A DNA stretch of 64,000 bases from Perkinsus marinus ATCC 50983 (lineage: Eukaryota; Perkinsozoa; Perkinsida; Perkinsidae): NCBI RefSeq assembly GCF_000006405.1, contig NW_003204003.1:179227-243226 (forward strand), written 5' to 3'. The notes below the pieces were generated by a model, which saw only the letters and a list, made by a program, of their open reading frames with translations, had not been told where the DNA came from and did no database searches. The translations under genes and the position numbers were made by a program. How positions within the stretch are numbered: position 1 is the stretch's first letter; each line of letters opens with the position of its first letter. Below, one piece after another: positions 1 through 10,222 of the stretch.

Positions 1-135
1 CTTCCTATGAATAGACTCTAGTTTACAATTCATTTCCCGTCGGAAAGCTCGAAGGAAGTCTTCAACGTCCTCCATAGTGGTGATGGGGGCGGCGGCCCCT
101 GGCGACCCTTCTTGTGCTGTTTCCTTAGCGGGCAT
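1..135 (-). CDS. 5' end of unidentified protein (partial, leaves left edge)
   Basis: An ATG at 135 (minus strand) opens 45 codons without a stop to the left edge. The start is acidic and Ala/Pro-rich (MPAKETAQEGSPG), followed by a charged segment with ED-FLRAF-RRE spacing that could begin a helix. No domain can be named. The next gene on the same strand ends at 574, so the 440 bases between hold its promoter and the neighbour's 3' UTR. Confidence is limited by the short length. Confidence 0.4.
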   Translation of the reverse strand, partial: MPAKETAQEGSPGAAAPITTMEDVEDFLRAFRREMNCKLESIHRK

Positions 136-573
136 AGTGAGGAGAAGGCCCTATTCACAGTAGCTACCACTGGATTAACAACAATACTCAACAAAATGTG
201 TTGTTGGTGATAATGGTAAGTAGGAAATAGTGCATTATGATGATGATGACTATGATGATAATGATAATCATAATCACCTGCTGCCGCTTCTGGGACAGGC
301 TTAGCAGGAGTACCGTAGATAGAGACATCAGCATCAACAGGATGGCAGTAGTAGTAGTAGTAGGGGCATCAACAGAGATAGGATAAGCGGGGCCTTTCAG
401 TGCCGAGACGACCAAAGCAACCATAGCAAGTTAAAGCACGAAAAACGGCGGCGGCGGCGGCGGCAGAAGAAGAAGAAGAAGTGTCAATGCCATCCGGAAA
501 TGGGGTTTAGATACTTATAACTAACGATTCATAGGGAGCGGTGATCACAGCTCTATTAAGGACGACAAATACC
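136..573. other. Intergenic, no gene seen
   Basis: Between two minus-strand genes. It holds short runs of ATGATG/TAATGA and GTAGTAGTAG simple sequence and a GGC-rich run near 447-465. An antisense-looking 78-codon frame is composed of Thr and Ile simple repeats and is not believable as a gene. Confidence 0.5.
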
Positions 574-3329
574 TTAGAGTGTCGAATCACCACCACCACC
601 ACCATCGACGATGTGTGTAGTTGACGGTCCCTCTGCTAGAGAAGGACTATGACGATCCGCATCATTCACTTGAGAAGCCTCCTTTGCCTCCCCGTCGCCC
701 CTCTGAGTGTCTTGAGTCGTATGCAGACCAGATCGGCGCTCCAACACCCGAGTCAGCTGCTCCTGTTGTTGTCGGAGGAGGAGGAAATCAGACTGTGGCT
801 GTTGGCCTTGTTGTTGATGTTGTTGACGATTTTGTTGCTGGTGACCCCAACCGTGGTCACCTAGGGGGACCAGTGAGCCTGTTGTATCGTCGTAAGATTG
901 TCTACCACCTTGCTGGTGATGATGGTGACTAGAAGCAGCAACAGCAGTGGGTGCTCCTCTTCCTCCCCTATTGCCTCTACCCCCTCGTGAACCCACATGA
1001 TAGGATCCCCCTCTACCACCCTTTCGTGGTGAAGGAACAGCACCTCCCCATTGTTGCTGTTGGGTTCCTTCACTGTGTCCTCCAGTAGTGCCCAATGGCA
1101 TTCCCGACGGCTGCTGATAGTGGCCCGGGAACTTCGTCGGTGCCGTCCCACCTGGATTCGGGAGTAGACTATCTTGTTGTTGTTGTGATGATGGAGAGGG
1201 AAAGTTCATCGGAGGCGGTGGGGGAGGATTCCAAGCAACGCCTTGTTGCTGGGCGGCGGCAGCAGCAGCAGCCATGGTCGCAGCTATATACCCCTGCTGG
1301 AAGGCGGCAATCGTTGCTGCATCGGCTGTGGTAGTGGCAGCACCAGCAGACACCCCTGGGCCATGGGAAAACTGCATCATAGGAGATACCGGGATGCCGC
1401 GTGGGTACATCGTGTTCCCGGTGTATGGCTGTTGTTGCTGTTGGAATTGCTGTTGTTGCCTCTTATTGTTACCACCCCTACGACGACCCTCCTTATTCCT
1501 GTCTTCATCATCGTACCCTCCTCCTACTCCTCCTCCGAGGGCCGGAAACTCCGCATTATAGGCAGCTGGGTCGCTCATCAACGTAGGAGGGGCTTTCTGA
1601 ACTCTACCCAGCTGCGGTATGATGGATACGGCTTGACGATTATAACTAAAAAGAACAACATTTGCCGGACCACTAGCCTATGCTACCATCCTACTCTGGA
1701 TCATCCAAGTCAGTGCCCTTAGGTATGTGCTTGCGTGCACCCTCCATAGCTGCCAGCTCCTCGTTAGAGCACACTAATGGTGTACCATCATCCTCCTGGA
1801 AGATCTTAGCACGTATCTTATTATAATGCTCCTCCCGTTGGTCGACCTGTAAAGATACAAATCAGGCCCAAAAATGACCATACTGATTCTCACCGGGAAA
1901 TTATGTAAGAGGTTAGCTTCCGAATGCTTGCCGCCTTCATCACTCGAAGACTCCTCGTCCTCAGCCCCCCTAGTAGCCCCCCTCATATTCTTGCCCTTCG
2001 ACCCGGGGCCTCTCCTGAGGATCTTCACACTACGACCCTTCGTTGGTATGATGCCTGTCGCTGCTGTTGGATCCTCTGCCGTCTCTGATGGGGTGCCTCC
2101 ACCTGAGGCGCCCCCTTCACTGCAAGTCCCTCTCTCATCAGCGCAGTGCTCCATTCCTTGTTGCTAAAAAATCCCAAATAGAGACAACTCCAACACTAGG
2201 CGACTCACCTCCAGCACCCCCTCATCCGAGCGAGCCCGAGTGTCATCATGTGGAGGCCCTCCATGAACATCGTACTGTTCCTGTTGCTGACGATGCCCAG
2301 ACTCTTGTTGTTGTCTGGACACATACGGCCAGGAATGGCCACTTCCGTCAGCCATCTCCGCTGCCTCCAATGCAGTCCGACATAGCTCTTGCAATATCGT
2401 GTTGGGCACACACGTCCTCTCGGTACGTATGAGGGTTACTGTACTCATCTCAGATCCCTTCGTGTAGTCAACTTCACGATCCATCCTGATGTTAGTACAC
2501 TACTACTGCTAATATCGGGAATGTGACCTACCTATAATAGTCCCCGAGCTTATGTATCAGCATCCTCTGATATTTTCCTAAAGGGTTCGTCAACTTCAAC
2601 CTTTCCGAATCGGTTTCCGTTATCTACAATGGACACTAGTAATTCCCCATTGTTCCCTTCTCCGGCCCCTACCATTCTTTTTATAGCAGGCTCCACCTCT
2701 AGGAGCAAACGCCTATGCTGAGGCTGTTTCAATGCACTGACGATGGCTCGATCAACGGTCTCAGTTGCTGCTGAGGACTCGTCGAAATGGACAATCTGCT
2801 GCTTCGAGTTCCCCGGCATCCCTCCACGCCTATTGTGCGGTGGCCCTGAGAGCCAGTGTATGGGCCACGGTCCCAATCCTTTACTACTGTGTTGTTGCAT
2901 CCCCCTGGGATTGAACCCGGGACCTCCCTGTTGTGGTGGCTGTTGTTGCTGACCGGTCATAGTGGGGGGCAATACATTGCCCATGATTGATGGTACCATG
3001 CCGCTGTTGGGTCCATAGGCTCCCATCGGATATGCAGCCATCATGAAAGGCCCGCCTCCAGGGGCAGGTACTGCATACACTCCACCTGGCGCTGCTGGGT
3101 ACCCCCCACTACCACCCATATCAGAGCTGCCAGTGAAGCTCTGTGGGGGAGGGGGTGGGTAGTAGTGCCCTCCCATATGGGTTAGTGATGACTGCTCCTG
3201 CTGGGATGCCGGTTGTTGCTGTTGTAGGTTGACTGCATTAGGTTGACCACCGTTTTCGAACACCCCCTTAGAGGCTGACGATGCAGAAAATTGCCTTGTG
3301 AAAGGCGGCTGGGGGCCGCCGCCGCTCAT
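574..3329 (-). CDS. R3H-SUZ domain RNA-binding protein with Gln/RGG-rich tails
   Basis: Six exons join in frame to 839 codons: 3329-2673, 2623-2532, 2485-2209, 2163-1894, 1846-1695 and 1645-574. The five introns are 45-49 nt. The N-terminal quarter is Gly/Pro/Gln-rich. The R3H domain is split over the first three exons: an N-terminal helix with VDRAIVSALKQPQHRRLLLE, then GKYQRMLIHKLGDYY, closing with TLIRTERTCVPN. A SUZ element follows, with SVKILRRGP and then QREEHYNKIRAKIF. The C-terminal 340 residues are low complexity, with AEFPALGG, poly-Gln and an RGG-rich stretch. R3H-SUZ proteins (R3HDM/encore type) bind single-stranded nucleic acid and are usually cytoplasmic mRNP factors. Without splicing this locus looks like four separate ORFs. 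The shared phase across all junctions makes one gene the better reading. The start at 3329 could move upstream, since an open frame continues to about 3490. Confidence 0.82.
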
Positions 3330-4351
3330 TCAGATTGATAAAAAGAAAGAGGGCAATGCCCCGAAAGTAAAGTACAACGCTGAATGGTCCCATCATAAAC
3401 CCCGCTACCCCCCCAGCCCAGTCATAAACATCCACCCACAAGAGTCCCTTAGTGGCCCACGGGTCGATAGTCATACGACTTCTCAGTGACATCACCGCAC
3501 CTTGTTATGAGTCATCATTTGAGCCCATATACTCGTGTGCTATAGACCTCTGTAAGTGCACGACTATAAGATGAAGCCATCTCAACTGTGGCATCCCTTT
3601 ACGATGACGATCTCCGTCCTCCACCTTCATATTCCATGTAGACACTAGAGGAACCCAACTCATTCTATTCGATAATACACACTAGCTGGAGCGCCTCGCA
3701 CTCGCGTCTATTGCTATTGATAGGCACTGATACCAACCGGCCAACCCTGAAACGGTCAGACTGAGCATGAACGAGGGGATTGTCGAAACAAAAAGCCTGT
3801 GATATCGATCACAATGGCGAGCGCGGTTGTTGGCGCAAACTCACAATGACGTCATCGTTGAACCACCATCCTGCTACTGTATATGTCTCGTGTACCTAAT
3901 GCTTTCGAAATGAACTATGATGGTTGGGGATCTGCACGGTGAGCATCTCACGACAATATTTTGCCCATTATGAGTCCGCATTCAGACCCAACGCCGCTTT
4001 AGCTGCTCTTACCACACTACAATCGATTCAGAACATGGAACATTACTCGAGTGGGGAATAGGTTACTCGTATCCTCCAGTACCCGCTGACCGCAAGTTCG
4101 AGCCGCGGCTGTGGACTTTCTACCTAATTTTTATCGCTAGTATGGCGCAAATGATCAGGTACATCATCATCATCATCATCGCCATCTACGGAACATCCAC
4201 TATCATATACTATTGAACCAAGTAATAGTAGTAGTAGTAGTAGTAGTAGTAGTAGCAGTAGTGAAGATAATAGGGATGGTATCGGTAGTGATAAGAGGGA
4301 TAGTAGTGACATCTGAGATGAACTCCTTAATCTCTCGCTTACCTAAATCCC
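3330..4351. other. Intergenic with microsatellites
   Basis: No gene is supported. It contains a CAT/ATC run near 4162-4180 and an (AGT)n run at about 4222-4262. An open frame on the minus strand (3268-3495) reads through the start of the R3H gene and may be 5' leader sequence. The stretch separates the divergently transcribed R3H gene (minus) and the minisatellite gene (plus), so it should carry both promoters. Confidence 0.5.
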
Positions 4352-5856
4352 ATGCCAGGTAGTAAGCGACAACGGACGCTATCGGGGGACGAAACGGCAT
4401 GCAGTCCTGCCTTTGCTGGTGGCCTAAGGCATACTCACTCTGCCGTCTCCAAAAGGGATCGAGCCCGTCGCAAACCCGAGTACATCCGCTTCTCCCGATT
4501 TGGCGAGACCAGGACGGAGGGCTATACTCACTCTGCCGTTTCCAAAAGGGATCGAGTCCGTCGCAAACCCGAGTACATCCGCTTCTCCCGATTTGGCGAG
4601 ACCAGGACGGAGGGCTATACTCACTCTGCCGTTTCCAAAAGGGATCGAGTCCGTCGCAAACCCGAGTACATCCGCTTCTCCCGATTTGGCGAGACCAGGA
4701 CGGAGGGCTATACTCACTCTGCCGTTCCAAAAGGGATCGAGTCCGTCGCAAACCCGAGTACATCCGCTTCTCCCGATTTGGCGAGACCAGGACGGATTCT
4801 CCGAAACAGGTGAGCACTATCGTCACTGAATATGCAGTGTGGTGTCGGATGCCCTCAGGTGTCTCTGTCTTTGCCACATAACCATCATAACCGCATATTT
4901 GAAGATGAATCGTTAGGATATAGCTCTTCTACGTCAAACGATGCGGTCTTGGATGCACTCAATGAAGCATTCGGTAAAACATAAGATTTGCTGCTAGGTA
5001 GCAGAGCTCCCTACTCTCAGCGCAAGGCCGGGATGCTTCGAATCGACTTGATCAGCCGTCGTGTGTTTTCAGCCTCCCCAGTAGGATGCGATTTTCCTCG
5101 CTATGATGGTATTCTATACTGACTTGTTCAGTCCATCGCGAGTCCAACTCAGTCGGCGGTGTGCCCAAGTCTACCTCGTGGGAAGGCTTGACAGGATCTC
5201 CGCGAATGCACTATCTAGTACCGTCAACCAGGAGGACCCAGACTAAGTCGGAAATGGTAGGGAACTTTTCCACGTGCACTGCTAAGGGGTTATCGTAGGG
5301 CCGCCGTCAAGGATCCCCGTCTCGGAAGGTTCCCTCCTGGGCCGAAAACTTGATCGCAGACGAGGTACTATCTAGTCCATCTCGAGGTGTCTATCCAGGT
5401 TTTTCATGTAGCCGACTGAGCCCCCCAAGATTCGACTCGGGGAGGCTGGCAGGAGTCGTTTGAAGGCTATACTCTCTCAGAGTCTTCGCAACAACCCTGG
5501 TCTGCGGGCCGTAGGAGCCTCTGACCACCCTCATATCTCATCGTTGTTGTTTGCACTATAAGGTATGTAACAGCATCGCTAGACTCAAGAGTGCTACGGT
5601 ACAACAACTACTGCGTATGGCTGAGGTATGCGGGTGCATGGACCAGGCCTTGGCTATTGCTCGAGACTTCCACCGCACTAGAGCAATTAAGGTTAGTTCA
5701 CCAGCACCCTGGCCTCACCAGATCGCTAGTATTCAGAGCCGGAAGCCGCGAACCCCGCGGAGCAGTCAGTCATCGAATAGTGTAATCACCAGTTTACGAC
5801 ACCACGAGGCAATCCTCTGTTCAGGTGATACAGTCGGCTTTCGGGGGAGTCCGTAG
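4352..5856 (+). CDS. Unknown protein with N-terminal 31-residue tandem repeats
   Basis: The ATG at 4352 opens a frame through four 93-bp repeats, each encoding a basic 31-residue unit (core KRDRVRRKPEYIRFSRFGE). Downstream, a chain of exons joins in phase with introns of about 49, 47, 51, 47 and 40 nt. Their products include IFEDESLGYSSSTSNDAVLD, VPKSTSWEGLTGSPRMHYL, PSRKVPSWAENLIADE and ATVQQLLRMAEV. The last section is Leu-rich and probably helical. The fourth repeat lacks one T near 4725, so the repeat frame and the downstream frame do not join as sequenced. This could be a sequencing error, a polymorphism or a small unrecognised intron. The end at 5856 is the first stop in the last exon frame. 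I recognise no family. The downstream exons look like real coding sequence; how the repeats connect to them is less sure. Confidence 0.5.
4431..4796 (+). repeat. 93-bp tandem repeat, four copies
   Basis: The phrase ATACTCACTCTGCCG recurs at 4431, 4524, 4617 and 4710, exactly 93 bp apart. Copies 2 and 3 are practically identical. Copy 1 differs at a few bases. Copy 4 has a one-base deletion in the TTT before CCAAAAG and diverges after 4796. The unit is divisible by three and lacks stops in several frames on both strands, so long shadow ORFs cover it. Confidence 0.9.
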
Positions 5857-6157
5857 GGATGATGTCTCTACTGGTAATACTGAGCTGCATTCGACACGCA
5901 GCTGGATGAGGACTTAGACCAATGACATATCAATTCATGAGACATGCTTTGAACGGGGCGACGCCTCTGCATGGGTGCCACTTCCTAGTATTGTTATCTG
6001 GCGTGTTTTTCCATTGCCAATTTTACCAAGCCCTAATTTGTCATGGTTGCTATAATGGTCGCGTTGGTTAATCGTTGGAGAAACGCAAACGGACGAAAAG
6101 GAGAAACAGAATGTGGTAATATTGCACAGAAACAGTAGAGATATTTCAACTATACAT
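5857..6157. other. Convergent intergenic region
   Basis: Lies between the 3' ends of the unknown plus-strand gene and the minus-strand TIM22 gene. No further feature could be supported. Confidence 0.5.
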
Positions 6158-6833
6158 TCACCATTTATGGACATCTTTATCGCCAGTGGACATGAAGGAA
6201 TCGATAACGATAGAAAAAGCGGCAAAACCAGCACAGCCCATTGCCATAGCCTGAGGCCCTCCTTTGTAAGCTAGAGCGGCACCAGTGAGACAACCAGCAT
6301 AAATAGAGTTGTTGAGATCATGAGATCCTCTGGCACGCTCTACAAAGCAGTCAACGCCCGAGTACACGGCTCCGCACTGAAATAAAGCAAAACAGAAGTT
6401 ATTTTCGCGGAGCGACGCACCCAATTAGTAGTACCACTGCAAATCCTTTTGCCATCGAGAGGGATGCCTGTCCGAAGCCTTTGTACGCCTGGCGAACCTG
6501 TTGACGGAATGGGAGACTCGCATCGACATCTATGGGTTGCATCGTGTGGAAGAAACCACCCATTAGGAGACCGAGAGCCCCTCCCATGAAGTAGGAGGAC
6601 ACGGCTCGACCGATACATGATTCGAAGATGACTTGTGGGTTCATCTTGATACGTTGCCAGTAGGTGAGGTTACTGTACTCGGCCTGGTCCTTGTTAACGA
6701 AGGACAAGTGACGATACTCGGGACGTAGGAATATATCGATGGTGTCGTCCATTTGGGTAGGAGGAGGAGATGTACGATCAAGTTCGGCTGTTGAGAGGCC
6801 TTCTGTCGTCGCTGATGAGGAGGCTTCGGCCAT
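6158..6833 (-). CDS. TIM22: Mitochondrial inner-membrane translocase subunit Tim22
   Basis: Two exons (6833-6435 and 6376-6158) flank a 58-nt intron and give 205 residues. The product belongs to the Tim17/Tim22/Tim23 family, whose Tim22 member forms the carrier-protein translocase of the mitochondrial inner membrane. The exon junction completes a perfect PRAT signature, G-x2-Y-x10-R-x3-D-x6-A-G-x3-G, starting at GAVYSG. Four Gly/Ala-rich membrane segments are visible, including [15 protein letters not shown] and the C-terminal [15 protein letters not shown]. The N-terminal 60 residues are hydrophilic, Ser/Thr-rich and facing outward, as usual for Tim22. The splice chosen (GTG|GTACTACT...TTTCAG|TGC) is the only one that restores GFAVCGAVYSG. 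The CCCH gene is divergent, with about 900 bp between the starts. Confidence 0.93.
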
Positions 6834-7733
6834 TAGATTTGAAACACTATAAAACTATCGATGGGAACTTCGATACCCAGTGTAGGAAAATATGCATATG
6901 GTCAACAACCGCATGTGTTGGTGGCTGAAAAGATTTTGAAAATTTTTTTATTGATTTCTGAACACTTGTACCCCAGTCGTGAGTAAGCTACTATATTTCA
7001 TGAGGAAACTCCCGAGCTCAGCTGAGGGAAGCGAACATATATCAACACTATCAATGCCGGCCTACTCAGCAAGATCACCACGGGCGAGGAACAAACTATA
7101 TAGGAACCTGCAGCAACGATCAGATCTAATACATCCTCAGTGAATGGGCAACTGTGATGGTAAAGACATATCGAGCGTTTCTATTTTCTCTAGAGTACTA
7201 AAAGACTGTGCAACGACTCATGGTGCTGGTCATTTGATCAGGCGACATACCTCCCAAAACCACTGGCTGTCGTCATTGTACACGAGTAGGGTGACTACAC
7301 TATGTCCAACCTAGCTGAGTATGTTCCTCTAATAGTACCTGTCCTGTCCTCCACAATGATCCATAGCTGGTTAGAATTAGGTGCATCTTTAACGAATCCA
7401 CCTAGTTGAAGTTGTGCTCGACCGAACGAGTAGCGAACACTCTTGCACTCTTACAATCACTTGCTCTTCCCTTATCGCACTGGTAATGAAAACGCATATG
7501 TCTAAACCGTTCTACTTTGCCCCTCATCACAGTCCTATGGAATTATGAGGGGGAAATCGAGTCAAGTTGAACTCAAACCAAGAACGTGAATTGGCCAAGG
7601 ATTGGGCGCCTTGAAATGTCTAAGTAGTAGATTCCAATGAGATGAACTATCAGTGGTGATCTACTGCACACCTAGAGGGACGAGTACGACCTCAATCAGT
7701 CTCAGAGCGTGTCAGCAACCTCATATCATTGAC
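6834..7733. other. Divergent promoter region between TIM22 and CCCH gene
   Basis: No coding potential is convincing. There is a short A/T-rich stretch (TTTTGAAAATTTTTTTATTG) near 6932. An open frame reaches back to 7653 in front of the CCCH gene but begins with GTG, so the ATG at 7734 is preferred. Confidence 0.45.
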
Positions 7734-8591
7734 ATGACGACTGAGAATCTGCGAGTTTTTCGGAGTCTTGGAAGACTCCGTGAAAATCCAAGCACGTCGC
7801 GTCACGGGACAGGCATGCGTGCTATGACCCAACTCGTTGTCACCCGTATTGTGTTCAGAGATTTTTCAGCGGACTTTACGATAAACTTCCATCTAATAAT
7901 GAGGCTTCCTCCTCCTGGAACAGCGCCTAGTCTGGTCGATGTTGAGCTTGTTGAGATGACCAAAGAGTGGTCCCCTATCAAGAAGCGAATGTACAAGACT
8001 CAGGTTTGCAAGTATTTCATCCGTGGCCGATGTATGCACGGACTATTATGCGCGTTCGCCCATTCGGTTGACGAGCTCAACAGGAAGCCCGATCTTTCTA
8101 AGACAAAGCTCTGTACAAAGGTCGGTTGCGTGGATCCAGGCTGTGCCTTTGCTCATACTTTGGCTGAGTTAAGGGTGGATCCCGCTGTCAACGACAACAG
8201 CATGGAGAAGCAGATTCTCGCTCGGTTCGATAACCCAACCTATGCGGATTACTTTGAAGAACAACGAAGTATTTTATCATTTGCTAATGAGAGTGGTTGC
8301 TATAGTGGTGTTGGATTAGGGCTACTGTCGGCTCCGCCGCACACTGTTGTTTCCCGCCAGTCCCCTATTAAGAACGAGAAACCGATGCTGACTAGGGTTC
8401 CTCGTCGGCAGTGTCCTAAACTTTCGACAGAGGTCAGAGCCTCTCCTCCTCCTCCTGTTGCGGCTATGGGGTCCTCATGTTCCACATCTACAACAGACAA
8501 TTTCAACGAGATCAAAGACCTTATAGAACGCTTAAAACTACTTTCGCACCTGGAAGAAGACACAAGTGATGTGCATACCACTGGGCTTTAG
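7734..8591 (+). CDS. CCCH-type tandem zinc-finger protein
   Basis: A single open frame of 285 codons from the ATG at 7734. Two zinc fingers lie in the first half: C-x7-C-x5-C-x3-H in QVCKYFIRGRCMHGLLCAFAH, then C-x4-C-x4-C-x3-H in LCTKVGCVDPGCAFAH. CCCH proteins usually bind AU-rich or structured RNA and govern mRNA turnover or translation; the first finger resembles the unkempt/PIE-1 type by spacing only. The C-terminal half is Ser/Pro-rich and ends in a short charged helix (EIKDLIERLKLLSHLEE). An intron in the first 170 bp cannot be excluded, because that part reads less like protein than the rest. Confidence 0.8.
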   Translation: MTTENLRVFRSLGRLRENPSTSRHGTGMRAMTQLVVTRIVFRDFSADFTINFHLIMRLPPPGTAPSLVDVELVEMTKEWSPIKKRMYKTQVCKYFIRGRCMHGLLCAFAHSVDELNRKPDLSKTKLCTKVGCVDPGCAFAHTLAELRVDPAVNDNSMEKQILARFDNPTYADYFEEQRSILSFANESGCYSGVGLGLLSAPPHTVVSRQSPIKNEKPMLTRVPRRQCPKLSTEVRASPPPPVAAMGSSCSTSTTDNFNEIKDLIERLKLLSHLEEDTSDVHTTGL

Positions 8592-8673
8592 CCCGCAAGG
8601 TAGAGGATGCGTGAATTCTGTTTGAAGGAGAGCCACCTACTTAAAGATGCTTATCCTCCTTAACTATCAACCT

Positions 8674-9357
8674 ATGTCATCTGGTGCTACTTTACATTAT
8701 GTTAGAGTTATGGTCGAATATGGGAAGGTATGATTCGTGCTACTTGTATGCTAAATCACTTCCCAACTATCGGCCCCATCGGTCGTCACTATACTAAATC
8801 GCTATTCTTAGGCGTATAATTTTCCTGGTGCGGTGTTGCAAGGATCAATGCCCCCAGTGCGTATTCTGTTCTGCTTTAACCGATATGAAGTCTGACCTGC
8901 CTTTGTTCTTCGGTCATTGAAACACATTGTTAGTCTGAGTTGAGTTACGGAGGTAACTGGGTTGAGATCAAGAGGGCTGATGAGGGAAAGCTCTTCGCAT
9001 TTATTGCTGAGAGGCATCACACCTAAGGGCAAGTTTCATCGTTATTACTACTCGACGCTTCGGAAACTGCTCAGAGGAGATAGTTTTAGAGCTCAACGGG
9101 CATTTCGACACGTATGGTCAATTTCGTGACATTCGTACTGCTATGCAGATGAGTTTGTTACTAGGAGGAAGGTCATTCGGACGGCCCATCGTGACTTTCT
9201 CAAGGGGGCTATGCTTGTTCCGACCTCGGAAAGGTCTGACAAGCAGCAGCTCAACCCTTGCCGTATTTGTCCAGGGCGAGTATCTTTGGTTAGTGGTATG
9301 GAAAATCCGCGTAGAGGTAGAGAGAATAGCGCTGAAGAAGGTGCCTATCAGATCTAG
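8674..9357 (+). pseudogene. Small multi-exon gene with two apparent frame breaks
   Basis: Exons 8674-8727, 8812-8889 and 8934 onward join in phase through introns of 84 and 44 nt and read as protein (MSSGATLHYVRVMVEYGK, then MPPVRILFCFNRYESEL, then NWVEIKRADEGKLFAFIAE). A TAA at 9024 stops this frame. The next frame continues as plausible protein (EEIVLELNGHFDTYGQFRD), and after about 9135 a third frame carries on (ADEFVTRRKVIRTAHRDFLK) to a TAG at 9355. No GT-AG intron fits either switch. Either the gene has decayed, or the sequence has two indel errors, or only the first 74 codons are translated. I do not recognise a family. Confidence 0.4.
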
Positions 9358-9795
9358 ACAGGGATACGCTAGCATAGAGGAAGCCTACAGAGAAAGGGTG
9401 TTCTTTTATTGAGTTCCTCCCAGGTACAGCTAGCACTGGATGCTGGTGATAGCCTCTCGATGAGGCTTCGATGCACGCTACGTTGCCGTAGAGGTTACTG
9501 CAGGTAAGGCATAGTATTTCGTAATAAGCCCTCTACGTATGGTTACGGTAGAGGGCGAGCTTACGAGTTGCCCTCAACTTGTCGTTAGATAGCTTTGCAT
9601 TCGTCTGTCACAGACCACTAAGGAGAGGCTCCTGAGGAGTAGCTAGAGTACTACGATGGAGTTTTCTAACAGCAATACAACTAATGCTATTCCGTGCAAT
9701 ATATTGTTGTCTCAGCAGTGTGGAGCTATTGAGTTGGAGGAGTGAGGGATATCCTGGTTTTTGGGGTCGGCTCACTAGGTTTTACATCCTCGCCA
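9358..9795. other. Intergenic, no gene seen
   Basis: Leader region of the membrane kinase gene. CTCTACG/CGTAGAG words recur (9493-9560) as loose inverted repeats. No ORF or RNA gene could be supported. Confidence 0.4.
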
Positions 9796-10155
9796 ATGAC
9801 TGACCACGACAGGATCGGTCAAACCTCCACCTTCACGGCACTTGGAGGACAGTCGCTGACAAGCCTAAGGTGGCACGTGGCCATCGGGCTTGCGGCCCTC
9901 GCAGCAGTCCAGTCCACTGTTGCTCTGGTCAGCGCTGAGTCATCGACCTCATCCTCCTCGAGAGGCGATGGCTCCCCAGTAGATGACGATGTTCTGGTAG
10001 CTGAACCTGGGGGCTTTGATTTGATCGTCGTATCCTGCAATGGTATTCTCAGGCTAGGCCCCAGCCGTACCGCTGTGCAGCTGGCTTGCCACCATCTGCA
10101 CCTATGGTCAAGGGTCCTTCCAGTGGAGACAGCGCCGGTGCTGGCTTCCAGCTGG

Positions 10156-10222
<67 letters not shown>

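Noticed and set aside
3268-3495. 75-codon ORF upstream of the R3H gene as a membrane protein gene
   Set aside because: It overlaps the R3H start codon in another frame and has no independent support; more likely leader sequence.
4203-4877. 224-codon minus-strand ORF over the 93-bp repeats
   Set aside because: The repeat is open in many frames because its unit is divisible by three and lacks stops; the plus-strand frame connects to downstream exons with good splice phases.
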